64,000 bases of DNA from assembly GCA_905160935.1 (NCBI GenBank), contig CAJHZI010000563.1, positions 1,004,001 through 1,068,000 of the forward strand, in the 5' to 3' direction. Numbering within the stretch: the first letter of the stretch is position 1; every line of letters starts with the position of its first letter. The stretch is from Enchytraeus crypticus. Its lineage: Eukaryota > Annelida > Clitellata > Enchytraeida > Enchytraeidae. This document shows positions 55,154-63,925 of the stretch, piece by piece. The notes below the pieces were generated by a model, which was given only the letters and a program-made list of their open reading frames with translations, did not search any database and had not been told where the DNA came from. The translations under genes were made by a program, and so were the position numbers.

Positions 55154-55423
55154 GTAATACGGAATAAATGCACAGTATGAATGCATTTGTAGCGTAAAAA
55201 TGTATATTATTTCTAAAGCCAACTTTTGTGGATCTTCGTCCTTCGTTGAATACGACACTGAAAATTATTATTACCAATTGCTATAGTGAAGACCATAACA
55301 GATCCATATGGATTGACACCAAGGACTGAGAGTGGAGCTCAGGCTCATACAGTGTAGATATTAAACTACAGATAGAAATTTAGCTAGATGTTGTCTTAAT
55401 GGGTGCTAACAGAGAAACAAGAA

Positions 55424-55461
55424 TAAGAAATTGTAATTCTTTGTACTTTGCTATGATGCAG
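55424..55461 (+). promoter_or_regulatory. 3' splice-site region of intron 1 (duplicated downstream)
   Basis: TAAGAAATTGTAATTCTTTG, then TACTTTGCTATGATGCAG, ends with the AG at 55460-55461 that gives exon 2 the right phase for exon 1. A 38-base copy with five differences, also ending in AG, lies at 55904-55941 in the next intron. Confidence 0.7.
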
Positions 55462-55874
55462 GAATCCGGATTGGTGACAACAGTTACTATGGATACCATC
55501 ATCAATCAATTTTGGGTGGTGGCCCCCCTGCCCCCGCTACGACAGTTAATATGGGAGGTGGGATCAGTGGTGGGGGCTTGGTCTACCAGCGTGACCTTGA
55601 CCTTAAAATGGAACCCTTCGACCCTTCGCCCGGATCTTTATATCGACAGCGGACGCCCCTCGGTGAACCAACAATGGACTCGTCCCCTTCTTCCCAATCC
55701 AGCAGTGGAAGTAGCTGTGGGGCGCTGTCAGGGGCTAACAATGGTAGGAATAGGAAGGTCAAGGAAGATAAGATATGCGGAGTGTGTGGGGATAAGGCTT
55801 TAGGATTCAATTTTGATGCAATTTCCTGTGAGTCTTGCAAGGCTTTCTTCAGGCGTAATGCTCCAAAAGGCTTG
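55462..55874 (+). CDS. HR96-like nuclear receptor, coding exon 2 (A/B region and first zinc finger)
   Basis: The exon encodes residues 25 (split) to 162. After [15 protein letters not shown] comes a Gly/Pro-rich, then Ser-rich A/B region. The first C4 zinc finger follows: Cys130, Cys133, Cys147 and Cys150 with spacing Cx2Cx13Cx2C, and the P-box ESCKA inside [17 protein letters not shown] is typical of the HR96/DAF-12/NHR-8 branch of NR1, and VDR and PXR have EGCKG. The donor GTAAGT begins at 55875, phase 0. The product is a DNA-binding, ligand-regulated transcription factor of the nucleus. In that group, members act in xenobiotic and lipid response (HR96) or steroid-like signalling (DAF-12). 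Ligand and partner cannot be read from the sequence. The first exon's link is inferred. Confidence 0.9.
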
Positions 55875-55903
55875 GTAAGTGCTTAGATTTCAGTGTCTGT
55901 TTA

Positions 55904-55941
55904 TAGGAAATTGTATTTTTCTGTACTTTGCTATGATGTAG
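55904..55941 (+). repeat. Duplicate of the intron 1 acceptor region
   Basis: TAGGAAATTGTATTTTTCTG, then TACTTTGCTATGATGTAG, matches 55424-55461 at 33 of 38 positions without gaps. It keeps the terminal AG. It lies 30 bases past the donor of exon 2, so the DNA between the copies includes all of exon 2. Confidence 0.9.
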
Positions 55942-56265
55942 GGAGAGAGAACCATGATAATTTATTTTTAACTAAATCCAAATATACACAAATCGCATAC
56001 AACGAGACAGAATACAATAAAAACGTCAGAAAGAGCGCAATTGAGCTCTATCTTATGTTGTATGTTTTTATTACTTTGTTGTTTTGTTTTTATTACTTTA
56101 TTTCATCTGTCTAAGTTATTAATACATATATTAATATGCAGCATTATTCTATAGTTTAATTATATAATAATTAATATGTTGCTCTATTTTTAGTATAGTA
56201 ATATATTTATTAAAATATAGCTTTTTATAGTTTCTTAATAGATACATAGCTAGATAGATATTTTC

Positions 56266-56330
56266 ACGAAAATTACAAAGACACTGTATGTTATGCAATG
56301 CATAACGTACAGTGTCTTTGTAATTTTCGT
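56266..56330. repeat. 65-bp near-perfect hairpin in intron 2
   Basis: Arm ACGAAAATTACAAAGACACT GTATGTTATGCA (32 bases, 56266-56297) is followed after one base by its reverse complement with a single mismatch (56299-56330). The loop is essentially absent, so it is not a typical miRNA precursor. A fresh palindrome or a small foldback element is more likely. Confidence 0.85.
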
Positions 56331-57269
56331 AATATGCATAATATGCATAGAACAACGTGAAAATGGACATACATGCCCGAAGGCTCTGACGCATGCCCAC
56401 AAAGGCCACAATTAAATAAAAATCAGTTCACGGTAAAAAATTGCAATTAATCATTTCTAAAATAATGACAAATATGAAATTAATCGATTTTGCATTAGTT
56501 GCACATTGAGATATAGTTATTTCACAAAGTCATACATACTGTAGCTATCGTTACGTAACACGCAGTGAACGCAAAAACGGACACACAGGCTCGATAGCTC
56601 CAAAATACACGTACATGTATGCCAACTGATAGCTTAAGAACAGTACAGGAATACAATTAGGAAACATATAAAAACGAATTAATCGAATGCAAAGTAACAC
56701 TATATATTACATTATTTTGCATTTTATTAATATATTGAATTATTTTATAGTTTATTAATATATTGCTTTAACTTGATGCTAAACTGCTGCTAAACATAAA
56801 TCTTGTCGGCTAACTTGAAAAATTCGTGATAATGTGAAGAGAGATTTTTAGATTCGTGTGCGCAATGCAATTTAACAAGGCCAAATGATGTTACTTTTAC
56901 TGTTTTTGATAATATTTATGATACAACATAAACTCGCATAGAATTGTCAAAAGCATAATTTCATTTTCAAAGATGATATCTCTCGATGTCAGTATTACTC
57001 ATTTAAACCATTAAGAAATTCTTGTCAATTATTCCTATACCGATCCAGTGAATGTTCAAGATTTCTACTCTTTTACAAGTTTATCAACTACAGTTTAATA
57101 AACCTCACATTCGATCTAAAATTCTGAATGATTTTGTTTTACTAATGACGCATTCAGCTATTTGGACATTCTAAAACTAAACTTTAGCGTCTCGTTGATT
57201 GAATTATTTAGTAAATGATTGAATTTGTATTCATTAATTGACTTTTTGATTAATTGAATATTTGATTAT

Positions 57270-57351
57270 TTTGAAAGATTGATTGATTGATTGATTAATT
57301 GATTGATTGATTGATTGATTGACTGACTGATTGATTGATTGGCTGGTTGAT
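57270..57351. repeat. (TTGA)n microsatellite abutting a splice acceptor
   Basis: GATTGATTGATTGATT units with a few GACT and GGCTGG variants end at TGATTTACAG, directly before exon 3. The tract replaces most of the usual polypyrimidine stretch with T/G-rich sequence. Confidence 0.9.
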
Positions 57352-57357
57352 TTACAG

Positions 57358-57524
57358 GCGTATTTCAAATGCCCGTACGACGAGAAATGTAAGATGGATC
57401 TGTCAAACAGAAGGTTCTGCAAGAGGTGCAGACTCAAGAAATGCTTTGAGATAGGCATGCGCAAAGAGTACATACTTACCGAAGATGAGAAAGCTCAGAA
57501 GCGCCAGAAGATAGAAGAGAATAG
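57358..57524 (+). CDS. HR96-like nuclear receptor, coding exon 3 (second zinc finger and T/A-box region)
   Basis: The exon encodes residues 163-217 plus two bases of codon 218. The second C4 finger has Cys167, Cys173, Cys183 and Cys186 (Cx5Cx9Cx2C), D-box PYDEK, then RLKKCFEIGMRKEYILTEDE and KAQKRQKIEEN, a basic C-terminal extension. The CRLKKCFEIGM signature is general to nuclear receptors, and MRKEYIL..DEK resembles the HR96 sequence IGMKSENIM. The acceptor is TTTACAG (57351-57357). The donor is AG|GTGAGG (57525). Phase 2 at its end. Confidence 0.95.
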
Positions 57525-57937
57525 GTGAGGGTATTGCCTAAAAGACTTTCAAATGTTGTTTCTTTAGTAGATATTCGACTTTGCTGTAGTCTGTGATTAT
57601 TTAGCACTCAATTAATTAGACAATTAAAAAGTTGTAAAAAATTTTGTCTATCCGAAGTTTACGCATCAATATTTTATGAATTTTAAAAACGTTTTTCAAC
57701 GTCTGTTTATATAAAATATCATCATTTATGTAATTAAAGAGCTGTTCAACGGAAATAGCCAATAAAAAGAAATTGTACAACATTTTCCTTCTAAATATTA
57801 TGAAGCACATAATTGCATAATGATAGTAAGCGCCATATAGTTAATTACTGCTAATCCTCCCAATATCATTTTATTTTACCTAAACGTCCCGCTGGCTTTA
57901 GTAAAACGAAACTTCTGTTTTTTATTATTATCGTTAG
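57525..57937 (+). other. Intron 3 of the HR96-like receptor (413 bp)
   Basis: GTGAGG donor and TATTATCGTTAG acceptor ending at 57937. No repeat or structure was noticed. Confidence 0.85.
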
Positions 57938-58081
57938 GTACATAAAAAAGCTGTGTGCAACCACAGCTGTTACGGGTCAAGCAGCTGCGGCTGTAGCTGC
58001 CGCAGCTGTTCCGCTGGCAGGACCAGTCTGTAAACTGAGTGGAGGAAACAGCAGCAGTGGAAGTGGTCCCGAGGATGCGGA
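57938..58081 (+). CDS. HR96-like nuclear receptor, coding exon 4 (hinge, Ala-rich)
   Basis: 144 bases, 48 codons, phase 2 at both ends, so omitting it keeps the frame: AG+A gives Arg and reading goes straight to SAEDSRSS. It encodes YIKKLCATTAVTGQAAAAVA then AAAVPLAGPVCKLSGGNSSS and GSGPEDA (residues 219-265). This is the hinge between DNA- and ligand-binding domains. The donor is GA|GTTAGT (58082), weaker than consensus. A run of eight alanines with one Val could be length-variable. The frame stays open for a few codons beyond the donor before TGA at 58107-58109, so an unspliced form would end there. Confidence 0.85.
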
Positions 58082-58618
58082 GTTAGTTCCTTTAAATCAA
58101 ATGATTTGATTAATCATTCAACGGATATGCTAATCTATCTTTTAATATGTTATTCAGGCAGTTGACTAATTTATCAATCAATTAATTTTTTGGAAATATC
58201 TTAATTCGCCGAAGCATACATTTAACATGCATGTCAGCTAATATTTGTACATCGTATGGCTTTACAGCTTTATGTTATAGCATTGATTGATTGATTAATT
58301 TATTGATAGATTAAATATATAGTTTTTAACGATATCTATGATGTCTTCATTCGCTATTATCCCTTTAGCAAGGTAGATTAGACAATTGAAAACTTTTTAT
58401 AAACGGTATAGCTTCTATTGCTTCAGCTCTTCTTCATATTCAAACAATGAGGTAGACATATATCGTTTTAAAACCGATTAGTGGTTCTTCTATATATTAT
58501 CCTGCACGTTCTTTATTTATTTCGAGAACTATTAGGTGCTTGATAATAAATATAGGGTCTAATTATTATTGTTAAATAAAATAATTTTACTGAATCGGTT
58601 TTGTATTTGATTGATCAG
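58082..58618 (+). other. Intron 4 of the HR96-like receptor (537 bp)
   Basis: GTTAGT donor and TTTGTATTTGATTGATCAG acceptor ending at 58618. AT-rich, with a short ATTGATTGATT run near 58282. Confidence 0.8.
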
Positions 58619-59456
58619 ATCTGCTGAGGACAGTAGATCGTCAGATAAATCGATAACCTATAGCAACAATCAGCAACCGCCTCAGCCTCAAGTAGACTGC
58701 CAAGTGATCGCCCCTCTAACACTCCAACCACTGAATCAACTTCCTGCCACGACCTTGAGTCCAGAAGGCCAAAGTTCCATCTGTGACCTTCACGTCGCCT
58801 ACCGCAACTCCCTGGAGGTCAGCATCGACAAGGACCTCTCGAGGGATCACGCCAACTTCTCGGACCTGGTGAACATCGCCGAGCTGAGCGTGCGGCGAGT
58901 GATCGCAATGGCCAAGCAGGTCCCAGCGTTCAAGGGTCTGCCCCAGGTGGAGCAGATCCATCTGCTCAAAGGCGGCAGCATCGAGTTGCTTATCCTTCGA
59001 TCCGTCATCACATTCGATAAAGAGAAGCAGCACTTCCTCGATCCCGTTGATCAGGAGGAAACGAAGGCGATGAAGTTGGAGCAGTTGCAGCAGGCCGAGA
59101 ACGGGACGGGACTATTCGAGGATCACATGAAGTTCGTGAAATCTCTGGCCCTGGATCTGAACGCCGATGAGACAACTCTGATTCTCTTGCTCGTCATCTC
59201 ACTTTTCTCTCCGGACAGAGATAATCTGGAGTATAAAGATCTCGTGGCCGCAGAGCAGGAACGCTATTCCATGTTGTTGAAGAGTTATCTAGATGCTACC
59301 TACACGCCTTCGCTGGCCAGATCCATGTTTCCTCGGCTTCTCATGAAGCTGACCGACATTAGGAATCTGAACGAAGAACACTCTCAAGTACTTCTCAAGG
59401 TCAATCCTGAGGGAATCCAACCGTTGATGAAAGAGGTCCTTGACCTTAGTTGCTAA
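58619..59456 (+). CDS. HR96-like nuclear receptor, coding exon 5 (ligand-binding domain, stop)
   Basis: The exon encodes residues 266-544, stop TAA at 59454. A Ser/Gln/Pro-rich linker leads to the ligand-binding domain (about residues 320-544). The nuclear receptor LBD signature is visible as FKGLPQVEQIHLLKGG (residues 371-386). Helix 12 ends the protein with PLMKEVLDLSC, fitting the AF-2 pattern (two hydrophobics, X, E, two hydrophobics). The whole LBD sits in one exon. Base composition is much richer in GC (notably 58740-59020) than the surrounding DNA, typical of a constrained, well-used coding exon. The total of 544 residues is shorter than Drosophila HR96, mainly through a shorter hinge. 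Orthology to NR1J is inferred from P-box and DBD. Other mollusc-type NR1 lineages remain possible. Confidence 0.92.
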
Positions 59457-60960
59457 CATTCACCTGGATTATAGCTGTTATTCGGATTTGACTGCTTGGA
59501 AAGGTTATATAGAATGAAAAGGAAAGTAAATATGTGGTTGAGTAAACAGTTGTCTAGATCGATGGTGTAGGACAATTTGTGTTACAGGAATGGAGCGGAT
59601 CTGGTTTAGAACAAAGTGATTGAGGTAATGCTTTGACAGAAGAGCTTGAAAGAATGAATACGCATGAAAACTAGGACAGAGGTTAAGAATCTAATCTGAC
59701 TTGATGAACGATTCTGAAAACTCAATGAATGAAAACTTGTACCGTCTTGTCGTTTTTTGGAAAATTTAGAACAATTGCATAATGCGAACAGCCGTTTCCG
59801 AATGGATTATACCACGTAAAGGATTGCGGTAAAATACGGAATTAAATGAGAAATGAGGGAATGCTTTAATGCTCGACTGTACGATTTATTTTACTAACTG
59901 ACTGTTCCATGACGAATTTGATAAAACGTTAATTGTTTATTGTATAAATCACGTGACTTGTTAAACAGTTGTTTCAACCGCATAAGCATAACCGAACCTG
60001 TATGTGTGCAATCATCATTAACCATTGACATTGTCTACCTATTGTAAATGTTATGTGAAGTAACTGTTTGTTAATTAGTTAGAACTAAGAGTAACGCCGT
60101 AATTACCGTGTTATTAATTTTCATGTGCTCTTGATTTTTGTAACTAACTGTCATTCAGGTCAAATCTAATCAGAGAAAGAAATAGGAATCTATCGACAGG
60201 AATAGTAGAATGCATTATTTATAATTGAGTAGTATAAACTTCGAAAGTCAGTTTGGTCATTGGAGCGCTACATCATCCATGACTACATTATTTACTATAA
60301 AATTCACAGCTAAACCAATGAGCAAAAAATAAGGAGGCCCAGCTAAATAATTTTATCTATTCAAGATGAAGCATGAAGGAATGAGTAACTTTACTTTATT
60401 GGCAACTGATAATTACATCAACATCGTCATCATCTTCTTCTTCCCTTGAATACCTGCTTAGACAGAGTCCGGATTAGAAACTTTTGCAGCAATTTCGGGA
60501 ACCTAGGCGCTCCATCCGATAAATACAACACGTTCCAATGAAATAAGGAGACACTTTTGGCCTTCAATTGCCAATGGAACGAGTAGCGTGGGAACAATCG
60601 TGTATCGTGTGCTAGTTACGTAAAGTTACATAATTCTATCACAGTAACTCATCGAATGCCATGAAATCCAGGCCTATTATTGTTTTTCTTGCAATTTTTA
60701 CCTTTTACTATATATTTTAACAGAGTAGAAAACATATTTATCTTCATTTACTACTAATATCAATTTTGGCAGAACATTTATCTGGCCAGTTGAATTTTAT
60801 ATCGTACACTTTTAAGAAGCAAATTAAATTAGTAAGTTCTTTTGTGCATAATTGAGAAATCATTTTAAATTATATTTATTTTTGCATTTTATAAAATAAT
60901 TTTATTTTTTAAATTTTGCAAGCAGAAATAGAATAAAAATGCAATGATTATAATCATTGC
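59457..60960 (+). other. Probable 3' UTR and downstream DNA of the receptor
   Basis: No further coding sequence follows the stop. The first canonical AATAAA noticed downstream is at 60932-60937 and the next at about 61908, so the 3' UTR may be long (about 1.5 kb or more) or use a variant signal earlier. Right end uncertain. Confidence 0.4.
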
Positions 60961-60962
60961 AT
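60939..60962. repeat. Perfect 24-bp palindrome next to a polyadenylation-type signal
   Basis: ATGCAATGATTA is followed by its exact reverse complement TAATCATTGCAT, two bases after AATAAA (60932). It has no loop. Confidence 0.85.
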
Positions 60963-61650
60963 AATTCTTTCTTGTGTTATTAAATTTAAAAATGTCTATG
61001 CATGATTGCGCATGCGCATTGCAGCGAACTATGCATGTCAGTTTAATGCATTACATGAATTTCTGTTACACAAAATCTATGCACCTGTTAATGCGCAATT
61101 GTTGAAAGCATGTATAATTTCATAAATTATTGTACCTATGATAGGAGTTTTTACTATTAGAATAGTTACTGCGTAAAGCAATAGAAAGTTGGACATTAGT
61201 GTGTTTGTATTTTTTACATTTGTGCAATATTTATACATAATTAATTGCATCAGTTGGTCGTATTGAGTAACAACATAGTTGATTTTGATCGGTTTCCCTG
61301 CCTGTTTATGACACCAGTTCTCAAGGTTTACTTGCATATGAATAACAAAACTTTGCCCACTTACATTCACACGCTTTCGCAACTCTAACAATTTTAGCAC
61401 CTGCGCAGTTTCAAGCCCATGTACTCACATTTACGCACTTTTAAGTGTATTTAGTGCGGAAATAGGTAATTCTCTAAAGTGTAACATTAAAAGTTTCAGA
61501 ATCGAAGTGTTATAAACAATTATTGAATTTATAACAACGACATAATGTTTGCAGAAGATTATTGGATTGTTGATAAATAATAGTAATGTTTATTGTTTGC
61601 TATCGTTACTGGTTTCTAAAGAAAGGCAATCGTTGGATGATTTATGGTAA
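60963..61650. other. Downstream DNA without recognised features
   Basis: A 107-codon minus frame at 61077-61400 has no recognisable domain and is AT-rich. No exon or repeat family was recognised. Confidence 0.45.
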
Positions 61651-61657
61651 GACTTAA

Positions 61658-61778
61658 ATGGCGATATCGGTAAGATATTTGACCGTGGATCAATAGCTGT
61701 GGGGTTAAAATCTTGGGCTCGACCGTCACTGACATCGCTTTTGAGTGAGAGCTGACGTTATCATTAGCTTTACAAGCT
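61658..61778 (+). mobile_element. tRNA-derived SINE, well preserved
   Basis: ATGGCGATATCGGTAAGATA, TTTGACCGTGGATCAATAGC, box-B-like GGGGTTAAAATCTTGGG (61701-61717), GACCGTCACTGACATCGCTT, TTGAGTGAGAGCTGACGTTA, TCATTAGCTTTAC. It matches the 14126 copy and the 8596 copy (reverse strand) block for block. The (TA)n tract starts just after it. Confidence 0.8.
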
Positions 61779-61786
61779 TTTTATAA

Positions 61787-61787
<1 letters not shown>

Positions 61788-61848
<61 letters not shown>

Positions 61849-61863
61849 TACTAATTAAATATA

Positions 61864-61900
<37 letters not shown>

Positions 61901-61905
61901 CTATA
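61788..61905. repeat. (TA)n microsatellite, interrupted
   Basis: Two TA runs flank AATATATATACTAATTAAATATATC. It starts about 10 bp after the SINE tail, so it may have grown from the element's end. Confidence 0.95.
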
Positions 61906-61909
61906 TATA

Positions 61910-62818
61910 ATAAAGCTAAAGCATTTCATTACATCGAATATTTTACACATTTGTGCTTAGCATGACATTATACTAACATTATATTTGCAACACTGTATAA
62001 TGTAGTTTTTTATTCATAGTGTTACTGTTACGTCAAATTTAATACTATCCTTTTATATAACTTTCTCAATAATATTGCATTTTAAAATGATCATATTTTA
62101 ATATGTATCTTGAGCATCAAATTTAATTATACTGTTTTAGTGTGCAACCTTGCCCAATATTGGTAGTCTTTATCAGTTAGTTTTGATATTTTTGGATTTT
62201 GTTATAGAATAGTTTATTTGTTTGAATATTAACTTCAGTTGTTTGATATATAAAAACTACATATTGATTTCAATAGTTCTGGTACTTAATATTGGTATAA
62301 AGTTTCAAGAGTTTAGAGATACGTTTCTTTACTTAAAACTTAATACCAACCAGATTGAAAGGAATATTTAGTGTAGGATTTAACAACTTTTTACTATCCC
62401 TGTTACATCGAATTCCCATCGTTATATTTACTAATCATTTGTTTAATTCTGTACAATTAATAATTGTAATTAAACAATAGTGTAAAATTTAAATATCTCT
62501 ACCGGTGCATAGTTATATTATATTTTTCAAATTTAACGGCTTGATGTTGTGTTTTATTTTTAATTTTGTGAAGATTTAGGATCAACCACTTTGACCTAGT
62601 GTCAGTATTCGTGTTTCGTCCGCAGATTTTAGTGGACGTAAATATTGTATTGGTTGATACATCTTTGGATAAGTTTAATCCTAATCAATTTCTTGTATGT
62701 GTATATCTTTAATTTCTTGTTAATTTAAAGACATTATTTAGGTCATCTCTTCAATGCTATCAACATTTTGACCCGCGCTAACCGCGAGTTAAAAATATCA
62801 TCAACATCAGCTAATATC
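61910..62818. other. AT-rich DNA without recognised features
   Basis: No gene or repeat family was recognised. Confidence 0.5.
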
Positions 62819-62821
62819 AGC

Positions 62822-62898
<77 letters not shown>
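62822..62898. repeat. (TA)n microsatellite flanked by short direct repeats
   Basis: About 35 TA units lie between GCTAATATCAGCACA-type direct repeats (62811-62825 and 62899-62913). The tract is bounded by a duplicated 15-base sequence. Confidence 0.9.
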
Positions 62899-62900
<2 letters not shown>

Positions 62901-63038
62901 TAATATCAGCACAGATACTGAAATATATTTTCCTATATTAATATGCTAATTTATTATTAGTAGAATTTAATTTTTTATTTCGACAGAATTTAAAAAAGAC
63001 TATGATAATATAGTTGAATCTTAAGACCAACAAGGTAC

Positions 63039-63080
63039 ATTTGAGGTACTGCAATAAGATGTTATTGCAGTACCCCAAAT
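63039..63080. repeat. 42-bp hairpin, 19-base arms
   Basis: ATTTGAGGTACTGCAATAA and TTATTGCAGTACCCCAAAT flank GATG and pair with one mismatch. It is intergenic as far as can be seen. Confidence 0.8.
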
Positions 63081-63845
63081 AAGAGTAATTAATTGACGAA
63101 ATTTAAAGTAATATAAACAAATCGTAATATCTTTTAGGCTATAAAAGCACCAGCAAGGCCTATGACCAAAATAAATGTGTAAAAGTAATACTAGTATGAT
63201 GTTGCTTCTTGAAAATAAGTTGCAAGTAAAATTAATCTCTTCGATTTTGCTACAATGTACGTAATGATTTGAAACTAAAATTAAATTAAATTTCGAGGAA
63301 GACGATTAAGAATATTTAAGTATAATTGAAATGTAAATTATGTTTGCTTCGATTTTTTATAGATCCTAAAATCCTTTCATTTTGCGTGATTGTTATGGAA
63401 TATTATGGATGTTAGAAGCTAGACTTCTTTCATTAAGATCGATTTTGATTTCTTTGTCTTTGATCTAATTGATTTTTATCATCGTCCAATTAATACAGTT
63501 CGTTTTATATTATCAGTTGATTGCAGCATACGGATAATTTGTTCAAATATTTGGTATCGAAATATGATTTTGCTGCGTAGAATGTTTTGCTTGTTATTCT
63601 ATGTTAATATATGTTAAATTTACTGTTAAATCGTTTAAGGATGTGTTATAAATTTGTGAAATTTATGCAGACGTGATTTTATTATACGGTTTAATACCTG
63701 TAATTATTTGTACACGGAATGAATAAACTGAATTACCAATATGGAATTTAACAACATATTTTTAACAGAAATAAGTGATTTGCTTTACTTAATTTAGTTT
63801 TTCTTTCGTTGCAACTTTAATCCAGTTAACCTTAATTTGCTGTCT
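63081..63845. other. AT-rich DNA without recognised features
   Basis: An AATAAA at 63722 sits in TGAATAAACTGAATTACC and could be a distal polyadenylation signal. No transcript evidence is visible. Confidence 0.4.
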
Positions 63846-63847
63846 TT

Positions 63848-63925
63848 TCTCTCTCTCTCTCTCTCTCTCTCATGTTGTCTGTCTCTGTCTATGTCTCTCT
63901 CTCTCCCTATGTCTCTCTCACTTTG
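63848..63925. repeat. TC-rich tract
   Basis: (TC)n at 63849-63871, then GTCTCTGTCTATGTCTCTCT units and more TC. Confidence 0.9.

Larger units (their letters stand above)
25269..55461 (+). other. Intron 1 of the HR96-like receptor, about 30.2 kb
   Basis: The donor is GTAAGT at 25269. The acceptor is CTTTGCTATGATGCAG ending at 55461. The intron is filled with repeats: an 18-bp minisatellite, TA tracts, two L2-like LINE fragments, many SINEs and the R3 family. No other exon-like open frame with domain content was recognised in either strand. A large first intron is common for nuclear receptor genes and often holds enhancers. Confidence 0.6.
55875..57357 (+). other. Intron 2 of the HR96-like receptor (1483 bp)
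   Basis: GTAAGT donor at 55875 and TTTACAG acceptor ending at 57357. It contains the duplicate of the preceding intron's acceptor (55904-55941), a 65-bp hairpin (56266-56330) and a (TTGA)n repeat running into the acceptor (57270-57350). Phase 0, splitting the zinc-finger region between Cys150 and Cys167. Confidence 0.85.

Noticed and set aside
55757-55765. AGGTCA motif as a receptor response element (also 58797 and 60157)
   Set aside because: Two lie inside coding sequence and none has a second half-site at a standard spacing that could be seen.
55399-55803. 134-codon frame overlapping receptor exon 2 in another frame
   Set aside because: The overlapping frame carries the zinc finger and matches splice phases. 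This one has no domain and starts before the acceptor.
56266-56330. microRNA precursor
   Set aside because: The stem is nearly perfect with a one-base spacer and lacks a terminal loop. Without small-RNA data it is kept as a structural repeat only.
58716-59033. 105-codon minus-strand frame
   Set aside because: Shadow of the GC-rich ligand-binding exon on the other strand.
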